Translations under genes and position numbers: made by a program | Source: Bog-756 sp963778165 | Lineage (GTDB): Bacteria; Actinomycetota; Acidimicrobiia; Acidimicrobiales; RAAP-2 | Assembly: GCA_963778165.1 (NCBI GenBank) | Contig: CAVZTE010000002.1 | Location: 372,001 to 436,000 of the forward strand | Direction: 5' to 3' | DNA length: 64,000 bases | The notes under the pieces: model-generated | The model's input: the letters and a program-made list of their open reading frames with translations, nothing else | Database searches by the model: none | What the model was told of the DNA's origin: nothing | In this document: positions 28,510 through 38,230 of the stretch, piece by piece | How the letters are laid out: each line of letters begins with the position of its first letter | How positions within the stretch are numbered: position 1 is the stretch's first letter

Positions 28510-30780
28510 ATGGTGATCCGGACCTACCCCCAGGTACCACTGGACGAGGACGACGGTCCCTCGGGGACCGGTTCGGGCCGGGGGCCGGCCCCTCACCCCG
28601 GCGACGATCAGGGTCAGGGAGCGGGCTCCCGGAGGCAGCTGTCGGCGGTGGTGCTGGCGGCCGGTGAGGGGACCCGGATGCGCTCGGCCCGTCCCAAGCC
28701 CTTGCACCGACTGTGCGGCCGGCCCATGGTCCTCCATGTACTCGACGCCCTGGCCCAGCTGTCGGTGGCCCGGGTGGTGGTGGTGGTCGGGCACCGCGCC
28801 GAGTGGGTGACCAAGACCCTCATCGAGCACGCCCCGCCCGGCATGGCCATCGAGTTCGTGGAGCAGGTCGAGCAGCGGGGAACCGGGGACGCCATGGCGG
28901 TGGCTCTCACCGGGTTGCCCGATGACGACGGCGACGAGGATGGGGACGTGGTGGTGCTCCCGGGTGACACCCCCCTGCTCCGCCCGCCCACCCTGGCCGC
29001 GCTGGTCCAGACCCACCGCGCCAGCGACAACGCCGCCACTCTGCTCACGGCGGAGTTGGAGGACCCCACCGGCTACGGGCGGGTGGTCCGCGGCCGTGAC
29101 GACGCCGTGGCCCGGGTGGTCGAGCACGGCGATGCCACCGACGAGGAGCTCGAGGTCCACGAGATCAACACCTCTATCTACTGCTTCCGCCGGAGCGTGC
29201 TGGCCCCCTCGCTCCGCCGGCTGAACCCGGCCAACGCCCAGGGTGAGCACTACCTGACCGACGTGGTGGGCGTGCTCTACGAAGCCGGTCACAAGGTGGG
29301 CTCGGTGCTGGTGGCCGACACCATGGAGGTGGCCGGGGTCAACGACCGGGCCCAGCTGGCGGTGGCCGAAGCCGAGCTGCGGGACCGCATCAACGAACGG
29401 TGGATGCGCCGGGGGGTCACCATGTGGGATCCCGAGAGGACCTACATCGACGTCGACGTCGTGATCGACCCTGATGTGGTGATGCTGCCGGGGGTCATCC
29501 TCCAGGGGGCGTGCGTGATCGGCGCCCAAGCGGAGCTCGGGCCCGACGTCCATCTGGTGGACACCGTCGTGGGAGAGGGAGCAGTGGTGGCCTCCAGTGT
29601 CGGGCGCCGGTCGGTCATCGGGGCCAACGCCCGGGTCGGTCCTTTCGCGGTCCTGGAGGAGGGGACCGAGGTCCCGCCCGGCGCGGTGGTCGGACGGTTC
29701 GACGGCGAAGTGGATGCCCGGGGGACTCGGGGGACTCGGGGGACTCGGGCGGATCGGGCGGTTCGGCAGCCGGAAATCCGCCCGGCGGGAGGCGGTAGCG
29801 TCTTGGCCATGGAATTCACTCCCCGACGGCGTTTGGAATTGGTCTCGGGGAGGTCCCATCCCGAGCTGGCCCAGGATGTCGCCCGGCAGCTGGGCGTGGA
29901 GCTGGGCGAGGCCAATCTCCGGGAGTTCGCCAACGGCGAGATCCACTGCCGCTTCGACAAGTCCATCCGGGGCAGCGACGTGTTCATCATCCAGACCCAC
30001 TGTGGTCCGGTGAACGACTCGCTGATGGAGCACCTCATCATGATCGATGCGGCCAAGCGGGCGTCAGCCAAGCGGATCACCGCGGTGTGCCCGTATTACG
30101 GGTACTCCCGCCAGGACCGCAAGGCCACCGGCCGGGAGCCCATCACGGCCAAGTTGGTGGCCGACATGCTGTCGGTGGCCGGGGCCGACCGGGTGGTCAG
30201 CGTCGATCTCCACTCCGGGCAGATCCAGGGCTTCTTCGATGTCCCCTTCGACCACCTGACGGCAGCACCCGTGCTGGTGGACTACCTGCGGACCCAGCGG
30301 AGTGACGACCTGGTGGTGGTGGCTCCGGACGCCGGGCGGGTGAAAGTGGCTGAACGATTCAGCCAGCACCTGACCGCCGATCTGGCCGTGGTGCACAAGC
30401 GCCGGCTGCGGGACACGTCCAACCAGGTGGAGGCGCTCCACGTGGTCGGTGATGTCGACGGGCGCCAGTGCGTGCTCATCGACGACATGATCGACACGGC
30501 CGGCACCATCGTGGCCGCCGCCGACCTGCTGGCCGACCGGGGCGCCTCCGAGGTCTGGTGCATGGCCACCCATGCCGTGCTCTCGGACCCGGCGGTGGAC
30601 AGGCTGAAGAACTCGGCGCTCACCAAGGTGGTGGTGACCAATACGTTGCCGATTCCTCAGGATCGTCACTTCGACAAGCTCGAGGTCCTCTCGGTGGCCA
30701 AGATCATCTCCGACGCTATCGACGCGGTGTTCGAGGACTCCTCGGTATCCGAGATCTTCGGTGGGGAGAACCTGGCCTGA
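28510..30780 (+). CDS. glmU: GlmU-like nucleotidyltransferase reading in frame into Prs (756-codon ORF)
   Basis: Residues about 45-280 form a GlmU pyrophosphorylase domain: LSAVVLAAGEGTRMRSARPK, VEQRGTGDA, VVVLPGDTPLL, GYGRVVR, EINTSIYCF. A short left-handed beta helix follows (VDVVIDPDVVMLPGVILQGA, IGANARVGPFAVLEEG) but stops before the acetyltransferase active-site coils. There is no counterpart to KIGNFVE, HLSYxGD or NIGAG, so only UDP-GlcNAc pyrophosphorylase activity is predicted. The frame then crosses five 9-bp repeats and continues through Prs with no stop. A 44-residue Gly/Pro/Asp-rich stretch precedes the conserved start, so the true start may lie further in. Whether the product is a genuine fusion or a lost stop codon cannot be decided here; the separate Prs start argues for two proteins. 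Confidence 0.8.
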   Translation: MVIRTYPQVPLDEDDGPSGTGSGRGPAPHPGDDQGQGAGSRRQLSAVVLAAGEGTRMRSARPKPLHRLCGRPMVLHVLDALAQLSVARVVVVVGHRAEWVTKTLIEHAPPGMAIEFVEQVEQRGTGDAMAVALTGLPDDDGDEDGDVVVLPGDTPLLRPPTLAALVQTHRASDNAATLLTAELEDPTGYGRVVRGRDDAVARVVEHGDATDEELEVHEINTSIYCFRRSVLAPSLRRLNPANAQGEHYLTDVVGVLYEAGHKVGSVLVADTMEVAGVNDRAQLAVAEAELRDRINERWMRRGVTMWDPERTYIDVDVVIDPDVVMLPGVILQGACVIGAQAELGPDVHLVDTVVGEGAVVASSVGRRSVIGANARVGPFAVLEEGTEVPPGAVVGRFDGEVDARGTRGTRGTRADRAVRQPEIRPAGGGSVLAMEFTPRRRLELVSGRSHPELAQDVARQLGVELGEANLREFANGEIHCRFDKSIRGSDVFIIQTHCGPVNDSLMEHLIMIDAAKRASAKRITAVCPYYGYSRQDRKATGREPITAKLVADMLSVAGADRVVSVDLHSGQIQGFFDVPFDHLTAAPVLVDYLRTQRSDDLVVVAPDAGRVKVAERFSQHLTADLAVVHKRRLRDTSNQVEALHVVGDVDGRQCVLIDDMIDTAGTIVAAADLLADRGASEVWCMATHAVLSDPAVDRLKNSALTKVVVTNTLPIPQDRHFDKLEVLSVAKIISDAIDAVFEDSSVSEIFGGENLA
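29720..29764 (+). repeat. Five degenerate 9-bp tandem repeats (GGGGGACTC type) joining GlmU and Prs
   Basis: Three exact GGGGGACTC units are followed by GGGCGGATC and GGGCGGTTC. They encode a Gly/Thr/Arg-rich linker in the GlmU frame. Because the unit is a multiple of three, copy changes keep the frame open. Confidence 0.85.
29796..29801 (+). promoter_or_regulatory. Leaderless-type -10 (TAGCGT) for prs
   Basis: TAGCGT is followed by exactly seven nt and then the prs ATG at 29809. The same architecture precedes three other starts in this window, which supports an independent leaderless prs transcript from inside the longer ORF. Confidence 0.5.
29809..30780 (+). CDS. prs: Ribose-phosphate pyrophosphokinase
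   Basis: From ATG 29809 the ORF encodes a full-length Prs of 323 residues, which makes PRPP from ribose 5-phosphate and ATP for nucleotide, His and Trp synthesis. Visible motifs: FANGEIHCRFDKSIRG, YYGYSRQDRKATGREPI (flexible catalytic loop with the ATP-site residues), VSVDLHSGQIQGFFD, VVVAPDAGRVKVAERF, KRR, and the PRPP-binding loop VLIDDMIDTAGTI. Length, Met at the conserved position and the upstream TAGCGT all favour this start even though the frame is also open upstream into the GlmU-like domain. Co-location of glmU and prs is common in bacteria. Confidence 0.9.
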   Translation: MEFTPRRRLELVSGRSHPELAQDVARQLGVELGEANLREFANGEIHCRFDKSIRGSDVFIIQTHCGPVNDSLMEHLIMIDAAKRASAKRITAVCPYYGYSRQDRKATGREPITAKLVADMLSVAGADRVVSVDLHSGQIQGFFDVPFDHLTAAPVLVDYLRTQRSDDLVVVAPDAGRVKVAERFSQHLTADLAVVHKRRLRDTSNQVEALHVVGDVDGRQCVLIDDMIDTAGTIVAAADLLADRGASEVWCMATHAVLSDPAVDRLKNSALTKVVVTNTLPIPQDRHFDKLEVLSVAKIISDAIDAVFEDSSVSEIFGGENLA

Positions 30781-31708
30781 CCCGGGTGGCTCGCGGACTC
30801 CCATCAATTCTGTACTCGTCGGCGCCACTCCGTCCTCGCCGGCGCCACTCTGTAGTCGCCAGCGCCAGCGCCACCGCCACCGCCCATCCCGATAACCGGA
30901 TTACCGGATTGGCCGAATCATCGGCTGGAGGCGATAGCTTGATCGGGCAAGTACCGTCTACAACCGATAATTTGGCCAATTCGGCGTGGCGGCAAACAGA
31001 CAGGTCCGGACTCCGCCGGCTGAGTCCGGCCTGATCGGGATGGAAGGTGTCTGGTTTGGTGGGTCGAGTCGAGAGGCCTACCGGTCCCAGAGGTCGGTTG
31101 GGTCGGCCTGGGAGGTCAGATCGGCGCCGGTGGCGAGCCCCGGGAGGGACTCTCCGTCGTTCATATAGGCCCTGACCTGCATGTTTGGCCGCCAGAAAAA
31201 AGTTTGGATTTCTGCTCAAGTCGAGCTCAGGACGTGCCGATAACAATTGGGCAAGCTCCGTTTGTGGCGGGCGCTGGTTGCCGCCCCCTCTGGTTCCTTT
31301 GATGGCCGGCACAGGTCGGGAATCGGACCGCCGCGAAGCGTCTCGAAATCGTTCGAAACTTTTCAAAACTTTTCCTAAAGGTCCGAGCCGAACGTGCCGA
31401 TGGGGGGTCAACGGGTCTGTAGAGCAGGGGATCCGCCAACCGTCCAACTCCTATCGCCCCCCTGCTCCAGACCCGCCTCTCTCTGGATCCGGACCCCGCT
31501 CTCCGCCTGTCAGTCCATCATCCGCCAGGTGCCCGGTTCGTCCATCCGCCTGGGCCCCCGGTGCGTCGCCCCTGGCCTGTGGCCCGTAGGGCGCCGGCTC
31601 GTCTATCATGAAGGGCCGTCAGCAGCGGCCCTCCGAGATCGCCACCCTCAGGCGTGATCGACCGGAGCGGCACTGCCCCCGTGTCAGCATCTCCCGAGGA
31701 GTTTCCGC
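30781..31708. other. 928-nt intergenic region without a recognisable gene
   Basis: Six-frame ORFs here lack conserved motifs. It contains a triplicated roughly 20-bp unit around 30820-30870 (TCGYCGGCGCCACTC type), a GATAACCGGATTACCGGATT block near 30890, two A/T-rich islands near 31190-31260 and 31350-31380 (CAAAACTTTTCC), and just before bL25 a TATCAT hexamer (about 31602) that could be its -10, giving a leader of about 95 nt. Possibly a degraded gene; nothing is provable by eye. Confidence 0.4.
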
Positions 31709-32371
31709 ATGCCCGAAGTCACGCTTGTCGCCGAAGCCGGCCGCGAAATCGGAACGAGTTCGACGCGCCGCCTGCGGACCCAGGGGAAGATCCCCGGTGT
31801 GGTCTACGGCCACGGTGCCGATCCCATCCCGGTTGCCGTCGGAGCCCGGGAGTTCCAGATCGCCATGTCCGGCGAGGCCGGTCTCAACACCCTGCTCTCC
31901 CTCGAAGTGGGCAAGGACAACTTCCTGACCCTGGCCCGGGACATCCAGCACCACCCGTTCAAGAACGTGGTCACCCACATCGACTTCCTCATCGTGCGGC
32001 GTGACGAGGTCATCTCCGCCGAGGTCACCATCAACCTGGTCGGCGAGGCCATCGAGGTGCAGCACGGTGACGGCGTCGTCGACCAGCAGCTGTTCACCCT
32101 CCACATCAAGGCCAAGCCGGCCGACATCCCCCCTTCGGTGGACATCGACATCTCCGGTCTGACCATCGGGGCCGCCCTGCACGTGTCGGACATCGACATC
32201 CCGCGCGGCGTGGAGCTCGAGACCGATGTCGAAGCCACGGTGGTCGCCGGCCAGCCTCCCCGGGTGCAGACGACAGCCGAGGAAGAGGCCGAGGCCGCCG
32301 CGGGTGCAGCTGCCGAGGCCGGCGAGGCCGCCGGAGAGCCGTCAGGCGACGCCGAGTCCAGCGAGGGCTAG
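31709..32371 (+). CDS. rplY: Large ribosomal subunit protein bL25 (Ctc/TL5 family)
   Basis: Intact 220-residue 5S rRNA-binding ribosomal protein of the long form. The N-terminal L25 domain shows EVTLVAEAGREIGTSSTRRL, GKIPGVVYGHGADPIPV and the HHPFKNVVTHIDFL signature. A C-terminal TL5-type beta domain (about 95-185) follows, then an Ala/Glu-rich acidic tail common in actinobacteria. GAGGAG lies eight nt before the ATG. Followed closely by pth, the usual neighbour. Confidence 0.95.
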   Translation: MPEVTLVAEAGREIGTSSTRRLRTQGKIPGVVYGHGADPIPVAVGAREFQIAMSGEAGLNTLLSLEVGKDNFLTLARDIQHHPFKNVVTHIDFLIVRRDEVISAEVTINLVGEAIEVQHGDGVVDQQLFTLHIKAKPADIPPSVDIDISGLTIGAALHVSDIDIPRGVELETDVEATVVAGQPPRVQTTAEEEAEAAAGAAAEAGEAAGEPSGDAESSEG

Positions 32372-32398
32372 GCCCTGCTCCGCAACCGGCGGGCGCCG

Positions 32399-33130
32399 GT
32401 GGGCCCGCGGACAGGGACACCGGTCGATTTTCTCGTCGTGGGACTGGGCAATCCCGGGGCCGAGTTCGAGGGCACCCGGCACAATGCCGGGGCCGAGGTG
32501 GCCGCGCTGCTGGTCGAGCGCCACGGTGGTCGCCTCAAATCCGAGAAGGGCCTCCGCTCGCTCGCCAGTGAGATCCGCATCGGCGGAAAGCGCGTGCTCA
32601 CCGCGGTTCCGCTGACCTTCATGAACGAGTCCGGCTTGGCGGTGGCGCCCCTGGTGCGACGGTCCGGCATCGACGAGGTCACCAGCGACCCTGCCGACGA
32701 CCATGACGACGAGCCCGATAGGGCCGGCGGGCCCGACCAGGGGAACGAAGAGGGTCAGGTGGCCAAAACGGCGAAGCCCGCCAAGGAGCCCACCTCTCCG
32801 GGTACGGCCTCGCGCCTGATCGTGGTGCACGACGAGTTGGACCTCCCGTCCGGCCGGCTCAAGGTCAAGTCGGGTGGCGGCACGGCCGGCAACAACGGGC
32901 TCAAGTCGATCAACAGCCACCTCCATACCAACGAGTACCTCCGGGTCCGGGTGGGCATCGGCAAACCGCCGGGCCGGCAGCCCGGGGCCGACTACGTGCT
33001 CCGACGGCCCGGTGCCGCCGAGCGGGCCACCCTGGCCCAGGCCTTCGAAGAGGCCGCCGATGCCGTCGAGACCATCGTCACCCAGGGAGTGGATGCGGCC
33101 ATGAGTCGGTTCAACGGCGCCGGTGGTTGA
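32399..33130 (+). CDS. pth: Peptidyl-tRNA hydrolase with a 45-residue acidic/basic insertion
   Basis: Releases tRNA from prematurely dropped peptidyl-tRNA. Active-site residues are all present: Asn in GLGNPG, catalytic His in GTRHNAG, Asn in FMNESG, Asp in VVHDELDLP, and Asn in GNNGLKS; GVDAAMSRFNG closes the domain. Unusual is an insert of about 45 residues between FMNESG...VRRSGID and LIVVHDELD, rich in Asp/Glu then Lys/Pro, making the protein 243 residues against the usual 185-200. The start is GTG 32399, 27 nt after rplY. The 3' end overlaps the ABC-transporter remnant by eight nt. Confidence 0.93.
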   Translation: MGPRTGTPVDFLVVGLGNPGAEFEGTRHNAGAEVAALLVERHGGRLKSEKGLRSLASEIRIGGKRVLTAVPLTFMNESGLAVAPLVRRSGIDEVTSDPADDHDDEPDRAGGPDQGNEEGQVAKTAKPAKEPTSPGTASRLIVVHDELDLPSGRLKVKSGGGTAGNNGLKSINSHLHTNEYLRVRVGIGKPPGRQPGADYVLRRPGAAERATLAQAFEEAADAVETIVTQGVDAAMSRFNGAGG

Positions 33131-33616
33131 GCCAGGGCGCACGTCGGGGGGACCACGGCCGGGGCCCACGGGGCCGGGGCCGGCGGGTCCGGGCCGGGCG
33201 GGCGACGTGGCCATCTCGGTCAAGGGCCTGACCAAGTTCTACGGGAGCTTCGAGGCGGTCCGGGGCATCGACTTCGAGGTCCGCCGGGGCGAGGTGCTGG
33301 CTCTGTTGGGCCCGAACGGCGCCGGCAAGACGACCTGCGTGGAGAACCTGGAGGGCTACCGGAAGCGCGACCAGGGCCAGGTGTCCCGATCGTGTTCATC
33401 TCCGGCGTCTTCTATCCCCTCGGAGGGACCTCGGTGCTGTCGAAGATCGCCAACGACTTCCCCATCCGGCACCTCATCCTGGCCCTGGTCAGTGCGTTCG
33501 AAGGCGGGCCCGGGTCGGGCTTCCGGATCCACGATCTGGTGGTGATGCCGATCTGGGCCGCGGCGGCCCTGTTGTTCACGGCCCGTAAGTTCCGGTGGGA
33601 ACCCCGGCATCGCTGA
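33123..33616 (+). pseudogene. ABC transporter remnant: ATPase N-terminus joined to ABC-2 permease C-terminus
   Basis: The first part is a normal ABC ATPase start: VAISVKGLTKFYGSFEAVRG, LALLGPNGAGKTTCVENLEG (Walker A), up to RDQGQV. At about 33385 it abruptly becomes the last 75 residues of an ABC-2 permease, read in another frame: FISGVFYPLGGTSVLSKIAN, then DLVVMPIWAAAALLFTARKF and stop at 33616. The Q loop, signature, Walker B of the ATPase and most permease helices are missing, corresponding to about 1.5 kb. This is either a genuine deletion or an assembly collapse. Intact relatives are ATPase plus permease drug/lipid exporters. No functional transporter can be made from what is here. Confidence 0.75.
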
Positions 33617-33639
33617 GCCCCGACCCCACCGAGCCCCGG

Positions 33640-33645
33640 TACCCT
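33640..33645 (+). promoter_or_regulatory. Leaderless-type -10 (TACCCT) for mfd
   Basis: TACCCT is followed by six nt and then the GTG that begins the conserved Mfd N-terminus. No Shine-Dalgarno fits in the gap. Confidence 0.45.
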
Positions 33646-33651
33646 GAACCG

Positions 33652-36600
33652 GTGAGCCTGCGCTCGCTTCCCCCACTGCTGCGCAACGAGCCCGCCATGG
33701 CGCGGGTCGTCGGCGCGTCCAACGCCACCCTGGCCGTGGCCACGCCGGCCCAGGCCTTCGTGCTGGCCGGTCTGATCCGGCTGGGCAGCCGCCGGCCGGT
33801 GCTGGTGGTCACGCCTACCGGGGCGGCGGCCGATCAGCTGGCCCACGACCTCGAGGCCTTCACCGGGGCCGACGGAAGCTCTGCCCGAGGCGACGAGGGT
33901 CCGGCCGGGTCGTCGGCTGGCGGTCGGACCGACGAGGCCACCAAGGTCGAGGTCTTCCCGGCCTGGGAGACGCTGCCCTTCGAGCGGGTCAGCCCGGACG
34001 TGGCGACCATGGGCGGCGTCTCCGACTGCTGTGGCAGTTGGCCGGCGGCCCCGACCGGGGTCCCAGCTCCGGCTCGGGTCCGACCCCGATTCGAGCGCTG
34101 ACAGCCCCGGCATCGTGGTGGCCCCGATCAAAGCGGTGCTCCAGCGCCTCGGGCCCATGGCGCACGGCGGCTCGGCCGGTGGTGGTGGCCAAGGGCGACC
34201 AGATCATCGTCGAGGAGCTGGTCGGCCAGCTGGTGTCCATGGGCTACCGGCGCGAGTCCATCGTCGAGCACCGGGGGGAGCTGGCCGTGCGGGGCGGCAT
34301 CGTGGACGTGTTCCCGTCGACCGCCGATGAGCCAGTCCGGATCGACCTGTGGGGTGACGAGGTGGACCGGTTGACCCGGTTCGACGTCTCCGATCAGCGG
34401 TCGATCGACGACCTGGCCGAGGTCGAGCTGTTCGGCTGCCGCGAGCTGGTGGTGGACGACACCATGATGAAGCGGGCGGCCGACCTGGTCGGTTCGGCGC
34501 CGTGGGGACGCCACCAGTGGAACCGCCTGGCCGACGGTGAGCAGTTCGACGGCATGGAGTCGTGGCTGCCCTGGCTGGCCGACTCCGAGGAGCTGATCAC
34601 CGACCTGTTGGGTGACGGGGCCCTGGTGGTGCTGGTCGAGCCCCGTCGGGTCCGCGACCGGGCCGGCGAGCTCCTCGACGAGGAGTCGGCCCTGGCCGAT
34701 GCCCTGGCCTCCACCTGGGGACTGGACGAAGGCGCAGGGGCTCCAAGGCTGCACGTGGCCTTCGATCGGCTGCTCACCGACACCTCCGCCGGAGTGGTCT
34801 CGCTGGTGCCCACGGCCGAGGGACCCGATGTGCCCCTGGTGGAGAGCCGGGGGTGGGAGCCCATCCTCGGGGACGGATCCAAGCTGGCCGGCCAGGTCTC
34901 GACCTTGGCCGCCGACGGCTACTCGGTGGTGCTGTGCTCGTCCTCCCTTGGAGCGGCAGAGCGCCTGTCGGGGATCCTGGCCGAAGAGGGTGTGACCGTG
35001 CCGGTGGTACGCACCACGTCTTCGACCCCGTCCGGCGGGGGCGACGTGGTCGACCTCACCGCCCCGGGCGCTCGCATCGTGGTGGCTCCGGTGGACCGCG
35101 GTTTCGTCCTTCCCGGAGCAAGGGTGGCGGTGCTGGCCGAGTCCGACGTCACCGGGCGCCGCCGCCCCCATCGCCAGGCCCGGACCCGGGCCCGTCCCGT
35201 CGACGGCTTCTTCGACGACCTGGCCCCAGGCAGTTACGTGGTACATCGCCAGCACGGGGTGGCCAAGTACGGCGGCATGGTCACCCGCACCATGGGTGGA
35301 GCCACCCGCGACTACCTGCTCCTGGAGTACCGGGGCGACGACAAGCTGTACCTGCCCACCGATCAGATCGAGCTGCTCACCCCCTATGCCGGTGGGGACT
35401 CGCCTTCTGTCAGCCGGCTGGGTGGCTCCGAGTGGCAGCGGGCCCGGTCCAAGGCCCGGGCCGCGGTGCACGAGATCGCCGAGGAGCTGGTGGCCCTGTA
35501 CCGCCGGCGGCTCCAGGTGACCGGGCACGCCTTCGGCCCGGACACCCCGTGGCAGGCCGAGCTGGAGTCGTCGTTCCCCTTTGTCGAGACGTCGGATCAG
35601 CTCCGGGCCATCGATGAGGTGAAGGCGGACATGGAACGGCCCCAGCCCATGGACCGGCTGGTCTGTGGCGACGTGGGCTTCGGCAAGACCGAGGTGGCCA
35701 TCCGGGCGGTGTTCAAAGCGGTGCAGGACGGTTATCAGGCCGCGGTCCTGGTGCCCACCACGCTGTTGGCCAGCCAGCACGCCCAGACCTTCGCCGACCG
35801 CTATGCGCCGTTCCCGGTGAAGGTGGAGATGCTCAGCCGCTTCCTCACCAACGCCCAGGCCAAGGCGGTCCTGGCCGGGTTGGCCGACGGTTCGGTGGAT
35901 GTGGTCATCGGTACCCACCGGCTACTCGGCGAAGATGTGACCTTCAAGAAGCTGGGCCTCCTGGTGGTGGACGAAGAGCAGCGCTTCGGGGTCAGCCACA
36001 AGGAGTCGATCAAGGCTCTGGCCGACGGGGTGGACGTGCTGACCCTGACCGCCAGCCCCATCCCCCGCACCCTGGAGATGGCCCTCACCGGTATCCGCGA
36101 CCTCTCGATGGTCAACACCCCGCCTGCGGCGCGGCGTCCGATCCTCACCCACGTGGGGGAGTTCGAGGAGGGGGCCGCCTCCGAGGCCATCCGACGCGAG
36201 CTGTTGCGCGAAGGCCAGGTCTTCTACGTCCACAACCGGGTCCAGGACATCGAGGCCGTGGCGGCCCAGGTGCAGCGGATGGCCCCCGAGGCCCGGGTGG
36301 CGGTGGCCCACGGCCAGATGGACGAGGGATCGCTCGAGAAGGTGGTGCTCGACTTCTGGGAGGGTGGCTATGACGTGCTGGTGTGCACCACCATCATCGA
36401 GTCGGGTATCGACATGCCGCTGGTCAACACCCTGGTGGTGGACCGGGCCGACCTCTTGGGTCTGGGCCAGCTCCACCAGCTGCGGGGCCGGGTGGGACGG
36501 GCCGGTCAGCGGGCCTACGCCTATCTGTTCCACCCGGTGGACCGGGTGCTCTCCGAGCAGGCTTATGAGCGCCTGCGGACCATCGGCGACCACACCGAGC

Positions 36601-37259
36601 TGGGTTCCGGGTTCAAGATCGCCTTGCGCGATCTGCAGATTCGGGGAGCCGGCAATCTGTTGGGGCGCGATCAGTCCGGCCACATCGCCGCCATCGGCTA
36701 CGACCTCTACGTCCAGTTGGTGGCCGAGGCGGTGTCCGAATTGAAAGGTGAGCCCCGACCCCAACCGGTGGAGCTGTCCTTGGACCTGCCGGACGCCGCT
36801 CACCTGCCGGCCGAGTACGTCGAAGCCGAGGACGTGCGCCTCGAGGCCTACCGCCGGTTGACCGCGGTGCGGACCGTGGAGCAGATCGACGATGTGCGCA
36901 CCGAGTGGGAGGACCGTTTCGGTCCGTTGCCCCAGCCGGCCAAGGCCCTGCTCGACGTGGCCCGGTTGCGAGTGGAGTGCCTGCGGTTGGGAATCACCGA
37001 TGTGGCGGTGACCGTGCCCCGGCGGGGGATGAGCGCGTCGGGTGCCGGTGGCCGCAGCGGGGACCGGGCCACCGCCAAGCTGTCCCCACTCACCTTGCCG
37101 GCCTCGGCGGAAGTGAGGTTGCGGAGGTTGGCCCCCGGGGCCACCTATCAGCCCGATCTCCATCGCTTGTTGACGCCTCTGGCCTCGCCCGATCGAGGTT
37201 CGGAGTACGCCCCGGTCCTGGTGGATCTGCTCAGCGAGTTGGTGCCGCCCGCCGCTTGA
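33652..37259 (+). CDS. mfd: Transcription-repair coupling factor Mfd (frameshifts near 34.0-34.2 kb)
   Basis: ATP-driven translocase that removes stalled RNA polymerase at DNA lesions and recruits UvrA. Starts GTG 33652 with SLRSLPPLLRNEPAMARVVG. Domains in order: UvrB-like region with VEHRGELAVRGGIVDVFPST, RNA-polymerase-interacting CarD-like domain (DLAPGSYVVHRQHGVAKYGG, LYLPTDQIELLTPY), helicase motifs CGDVGFGKTEVAIRA (Walker A), VVDEEQRFGV, TLTASPIPRTLEMAL, TTIIESGIDMP, QLRGRVGRAGQRAYAY, and the C-terminal TRCF domain. Between about 34010 and 34190 three frame changes occur: ATMGG should continue as RLRLLWQL, then GIVVAPIKAVLQRLGP, then VVVAKGDQI. Protein quality is otherwise normal, so indel errors are likely. 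Confidence 0.93.
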
Positions 37260-37881
37260 GGGGCTGGGCGCCGCTCTCGTCTCCCGACGGGTCGACGCGG
37301 CTGACAGATGCCGGTGGGACCTCTGCTCACCAAGAAGGGTCGACAGCCCGCTGCAGGACTCGAATCTGCCGGGCCAGGATCGAGACGCCGCTCATGAGTC
37401 CGCTGAGCTCGAAGGACCGCTCTCCAATCTGGCTATCGGAATCTGGCTACCGGGCAGATCAGGCCAGTGGACGGACCTACCAGGCCATGTCGGGATCCAA
37501 AAGGGATCTTGAGGGAAAAGGTGCCAGGACCGGAGCGCAGGTGGCGGAACCTTTGCTCGACGGCCCCAGCACCACCAAGGCTACCGGAGGTGCTTGCATT
37601 TGCAATCATTTGTAGCGTCAACTGGCTTGACGCCTCGCATGATGCATGGCGCCCGCGAGATTGTCGTGGTCTGTCGTGGTCTGATCATTAATTAGCTGCT
37701 ACAGGCGATAAAAAGGCCAGTTCCGAAAAACATGTGTGCCGAGGAGCCGGCTCTTCGCTCGCCATACCCGGTCACCCTGACCCGAATTCTACTTACTGGC
37801 AAGTAATATGTACCTTGTCGGGCCGGTTGAGCCGGGTTCCGCCGCCTGGCTCCCGGCCTGGCCCTTTCATCCTCGGCGTTC

Positions 37882-37925
37882 GGTCCAACCGAGCGATAGG
37901 GTCCAACCGAGCGATCGTTCGGTTG
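37882..37925. repeat. Direct repeat GGTCCAACCGAGCGAT x2 plus inverted arm
   Basis: Two copies of the 16-mer start at 37882 and 37900 (18-bp period). The second copy also pairs with TCGGTTG at 37919-37925 (arm CAACCGA), around a central CGATCG. The combination resembles a protein-binding operator. It lies about 320 nt before the foldase start. Confidence 0.6.
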
Positions 37926-38230
37926 AATACTGTCTGGGCCGCCGGGCCCGTCGAGCGGAGATCCGCCTCTCCGCTCCGGGCCTGGCACTAGTTTTCCTCA
38001 CCCTCGAGGCGTACAATTATCTGGCCAAACCTGTCGAGTGGGGTTGCGAACACGCCTCGGCTCCGGGCCTGACGTCCCCGGCACCTGCCCCTTGGTCGGG
38101 GACGCCCACTCTGGCGGCCAGGGCCTGGATCGACGGACACCATCGCCGGCGAGACCGATGACAGAGGCCGCAGGTGGGTCGAGCGAGGTCGAAGCGGGTC
38201 CAGCGCAGCCGCCCCCGCTGTTCCAGCCGG

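Noticed and set aside
28445..28516. 23-codon ORF (MSFVPRHDGDRFRG...) ending at the GlmU-like start
   Set aside because: Overlaps the start as a leader peptide would, but it has no ribosome site, no conserved feature and no regulatory codon run.
37808..38161. 117-codon plus-strand ORF starting just after a TAATAT hexamer
   Set aside because: Composition is unlike a folded protein, it contains the translated DNA repeat (QPSDR twice), no motif is recognisable, and it ends in Arg/His-rich sequence typical of spurious GC-rich frames.
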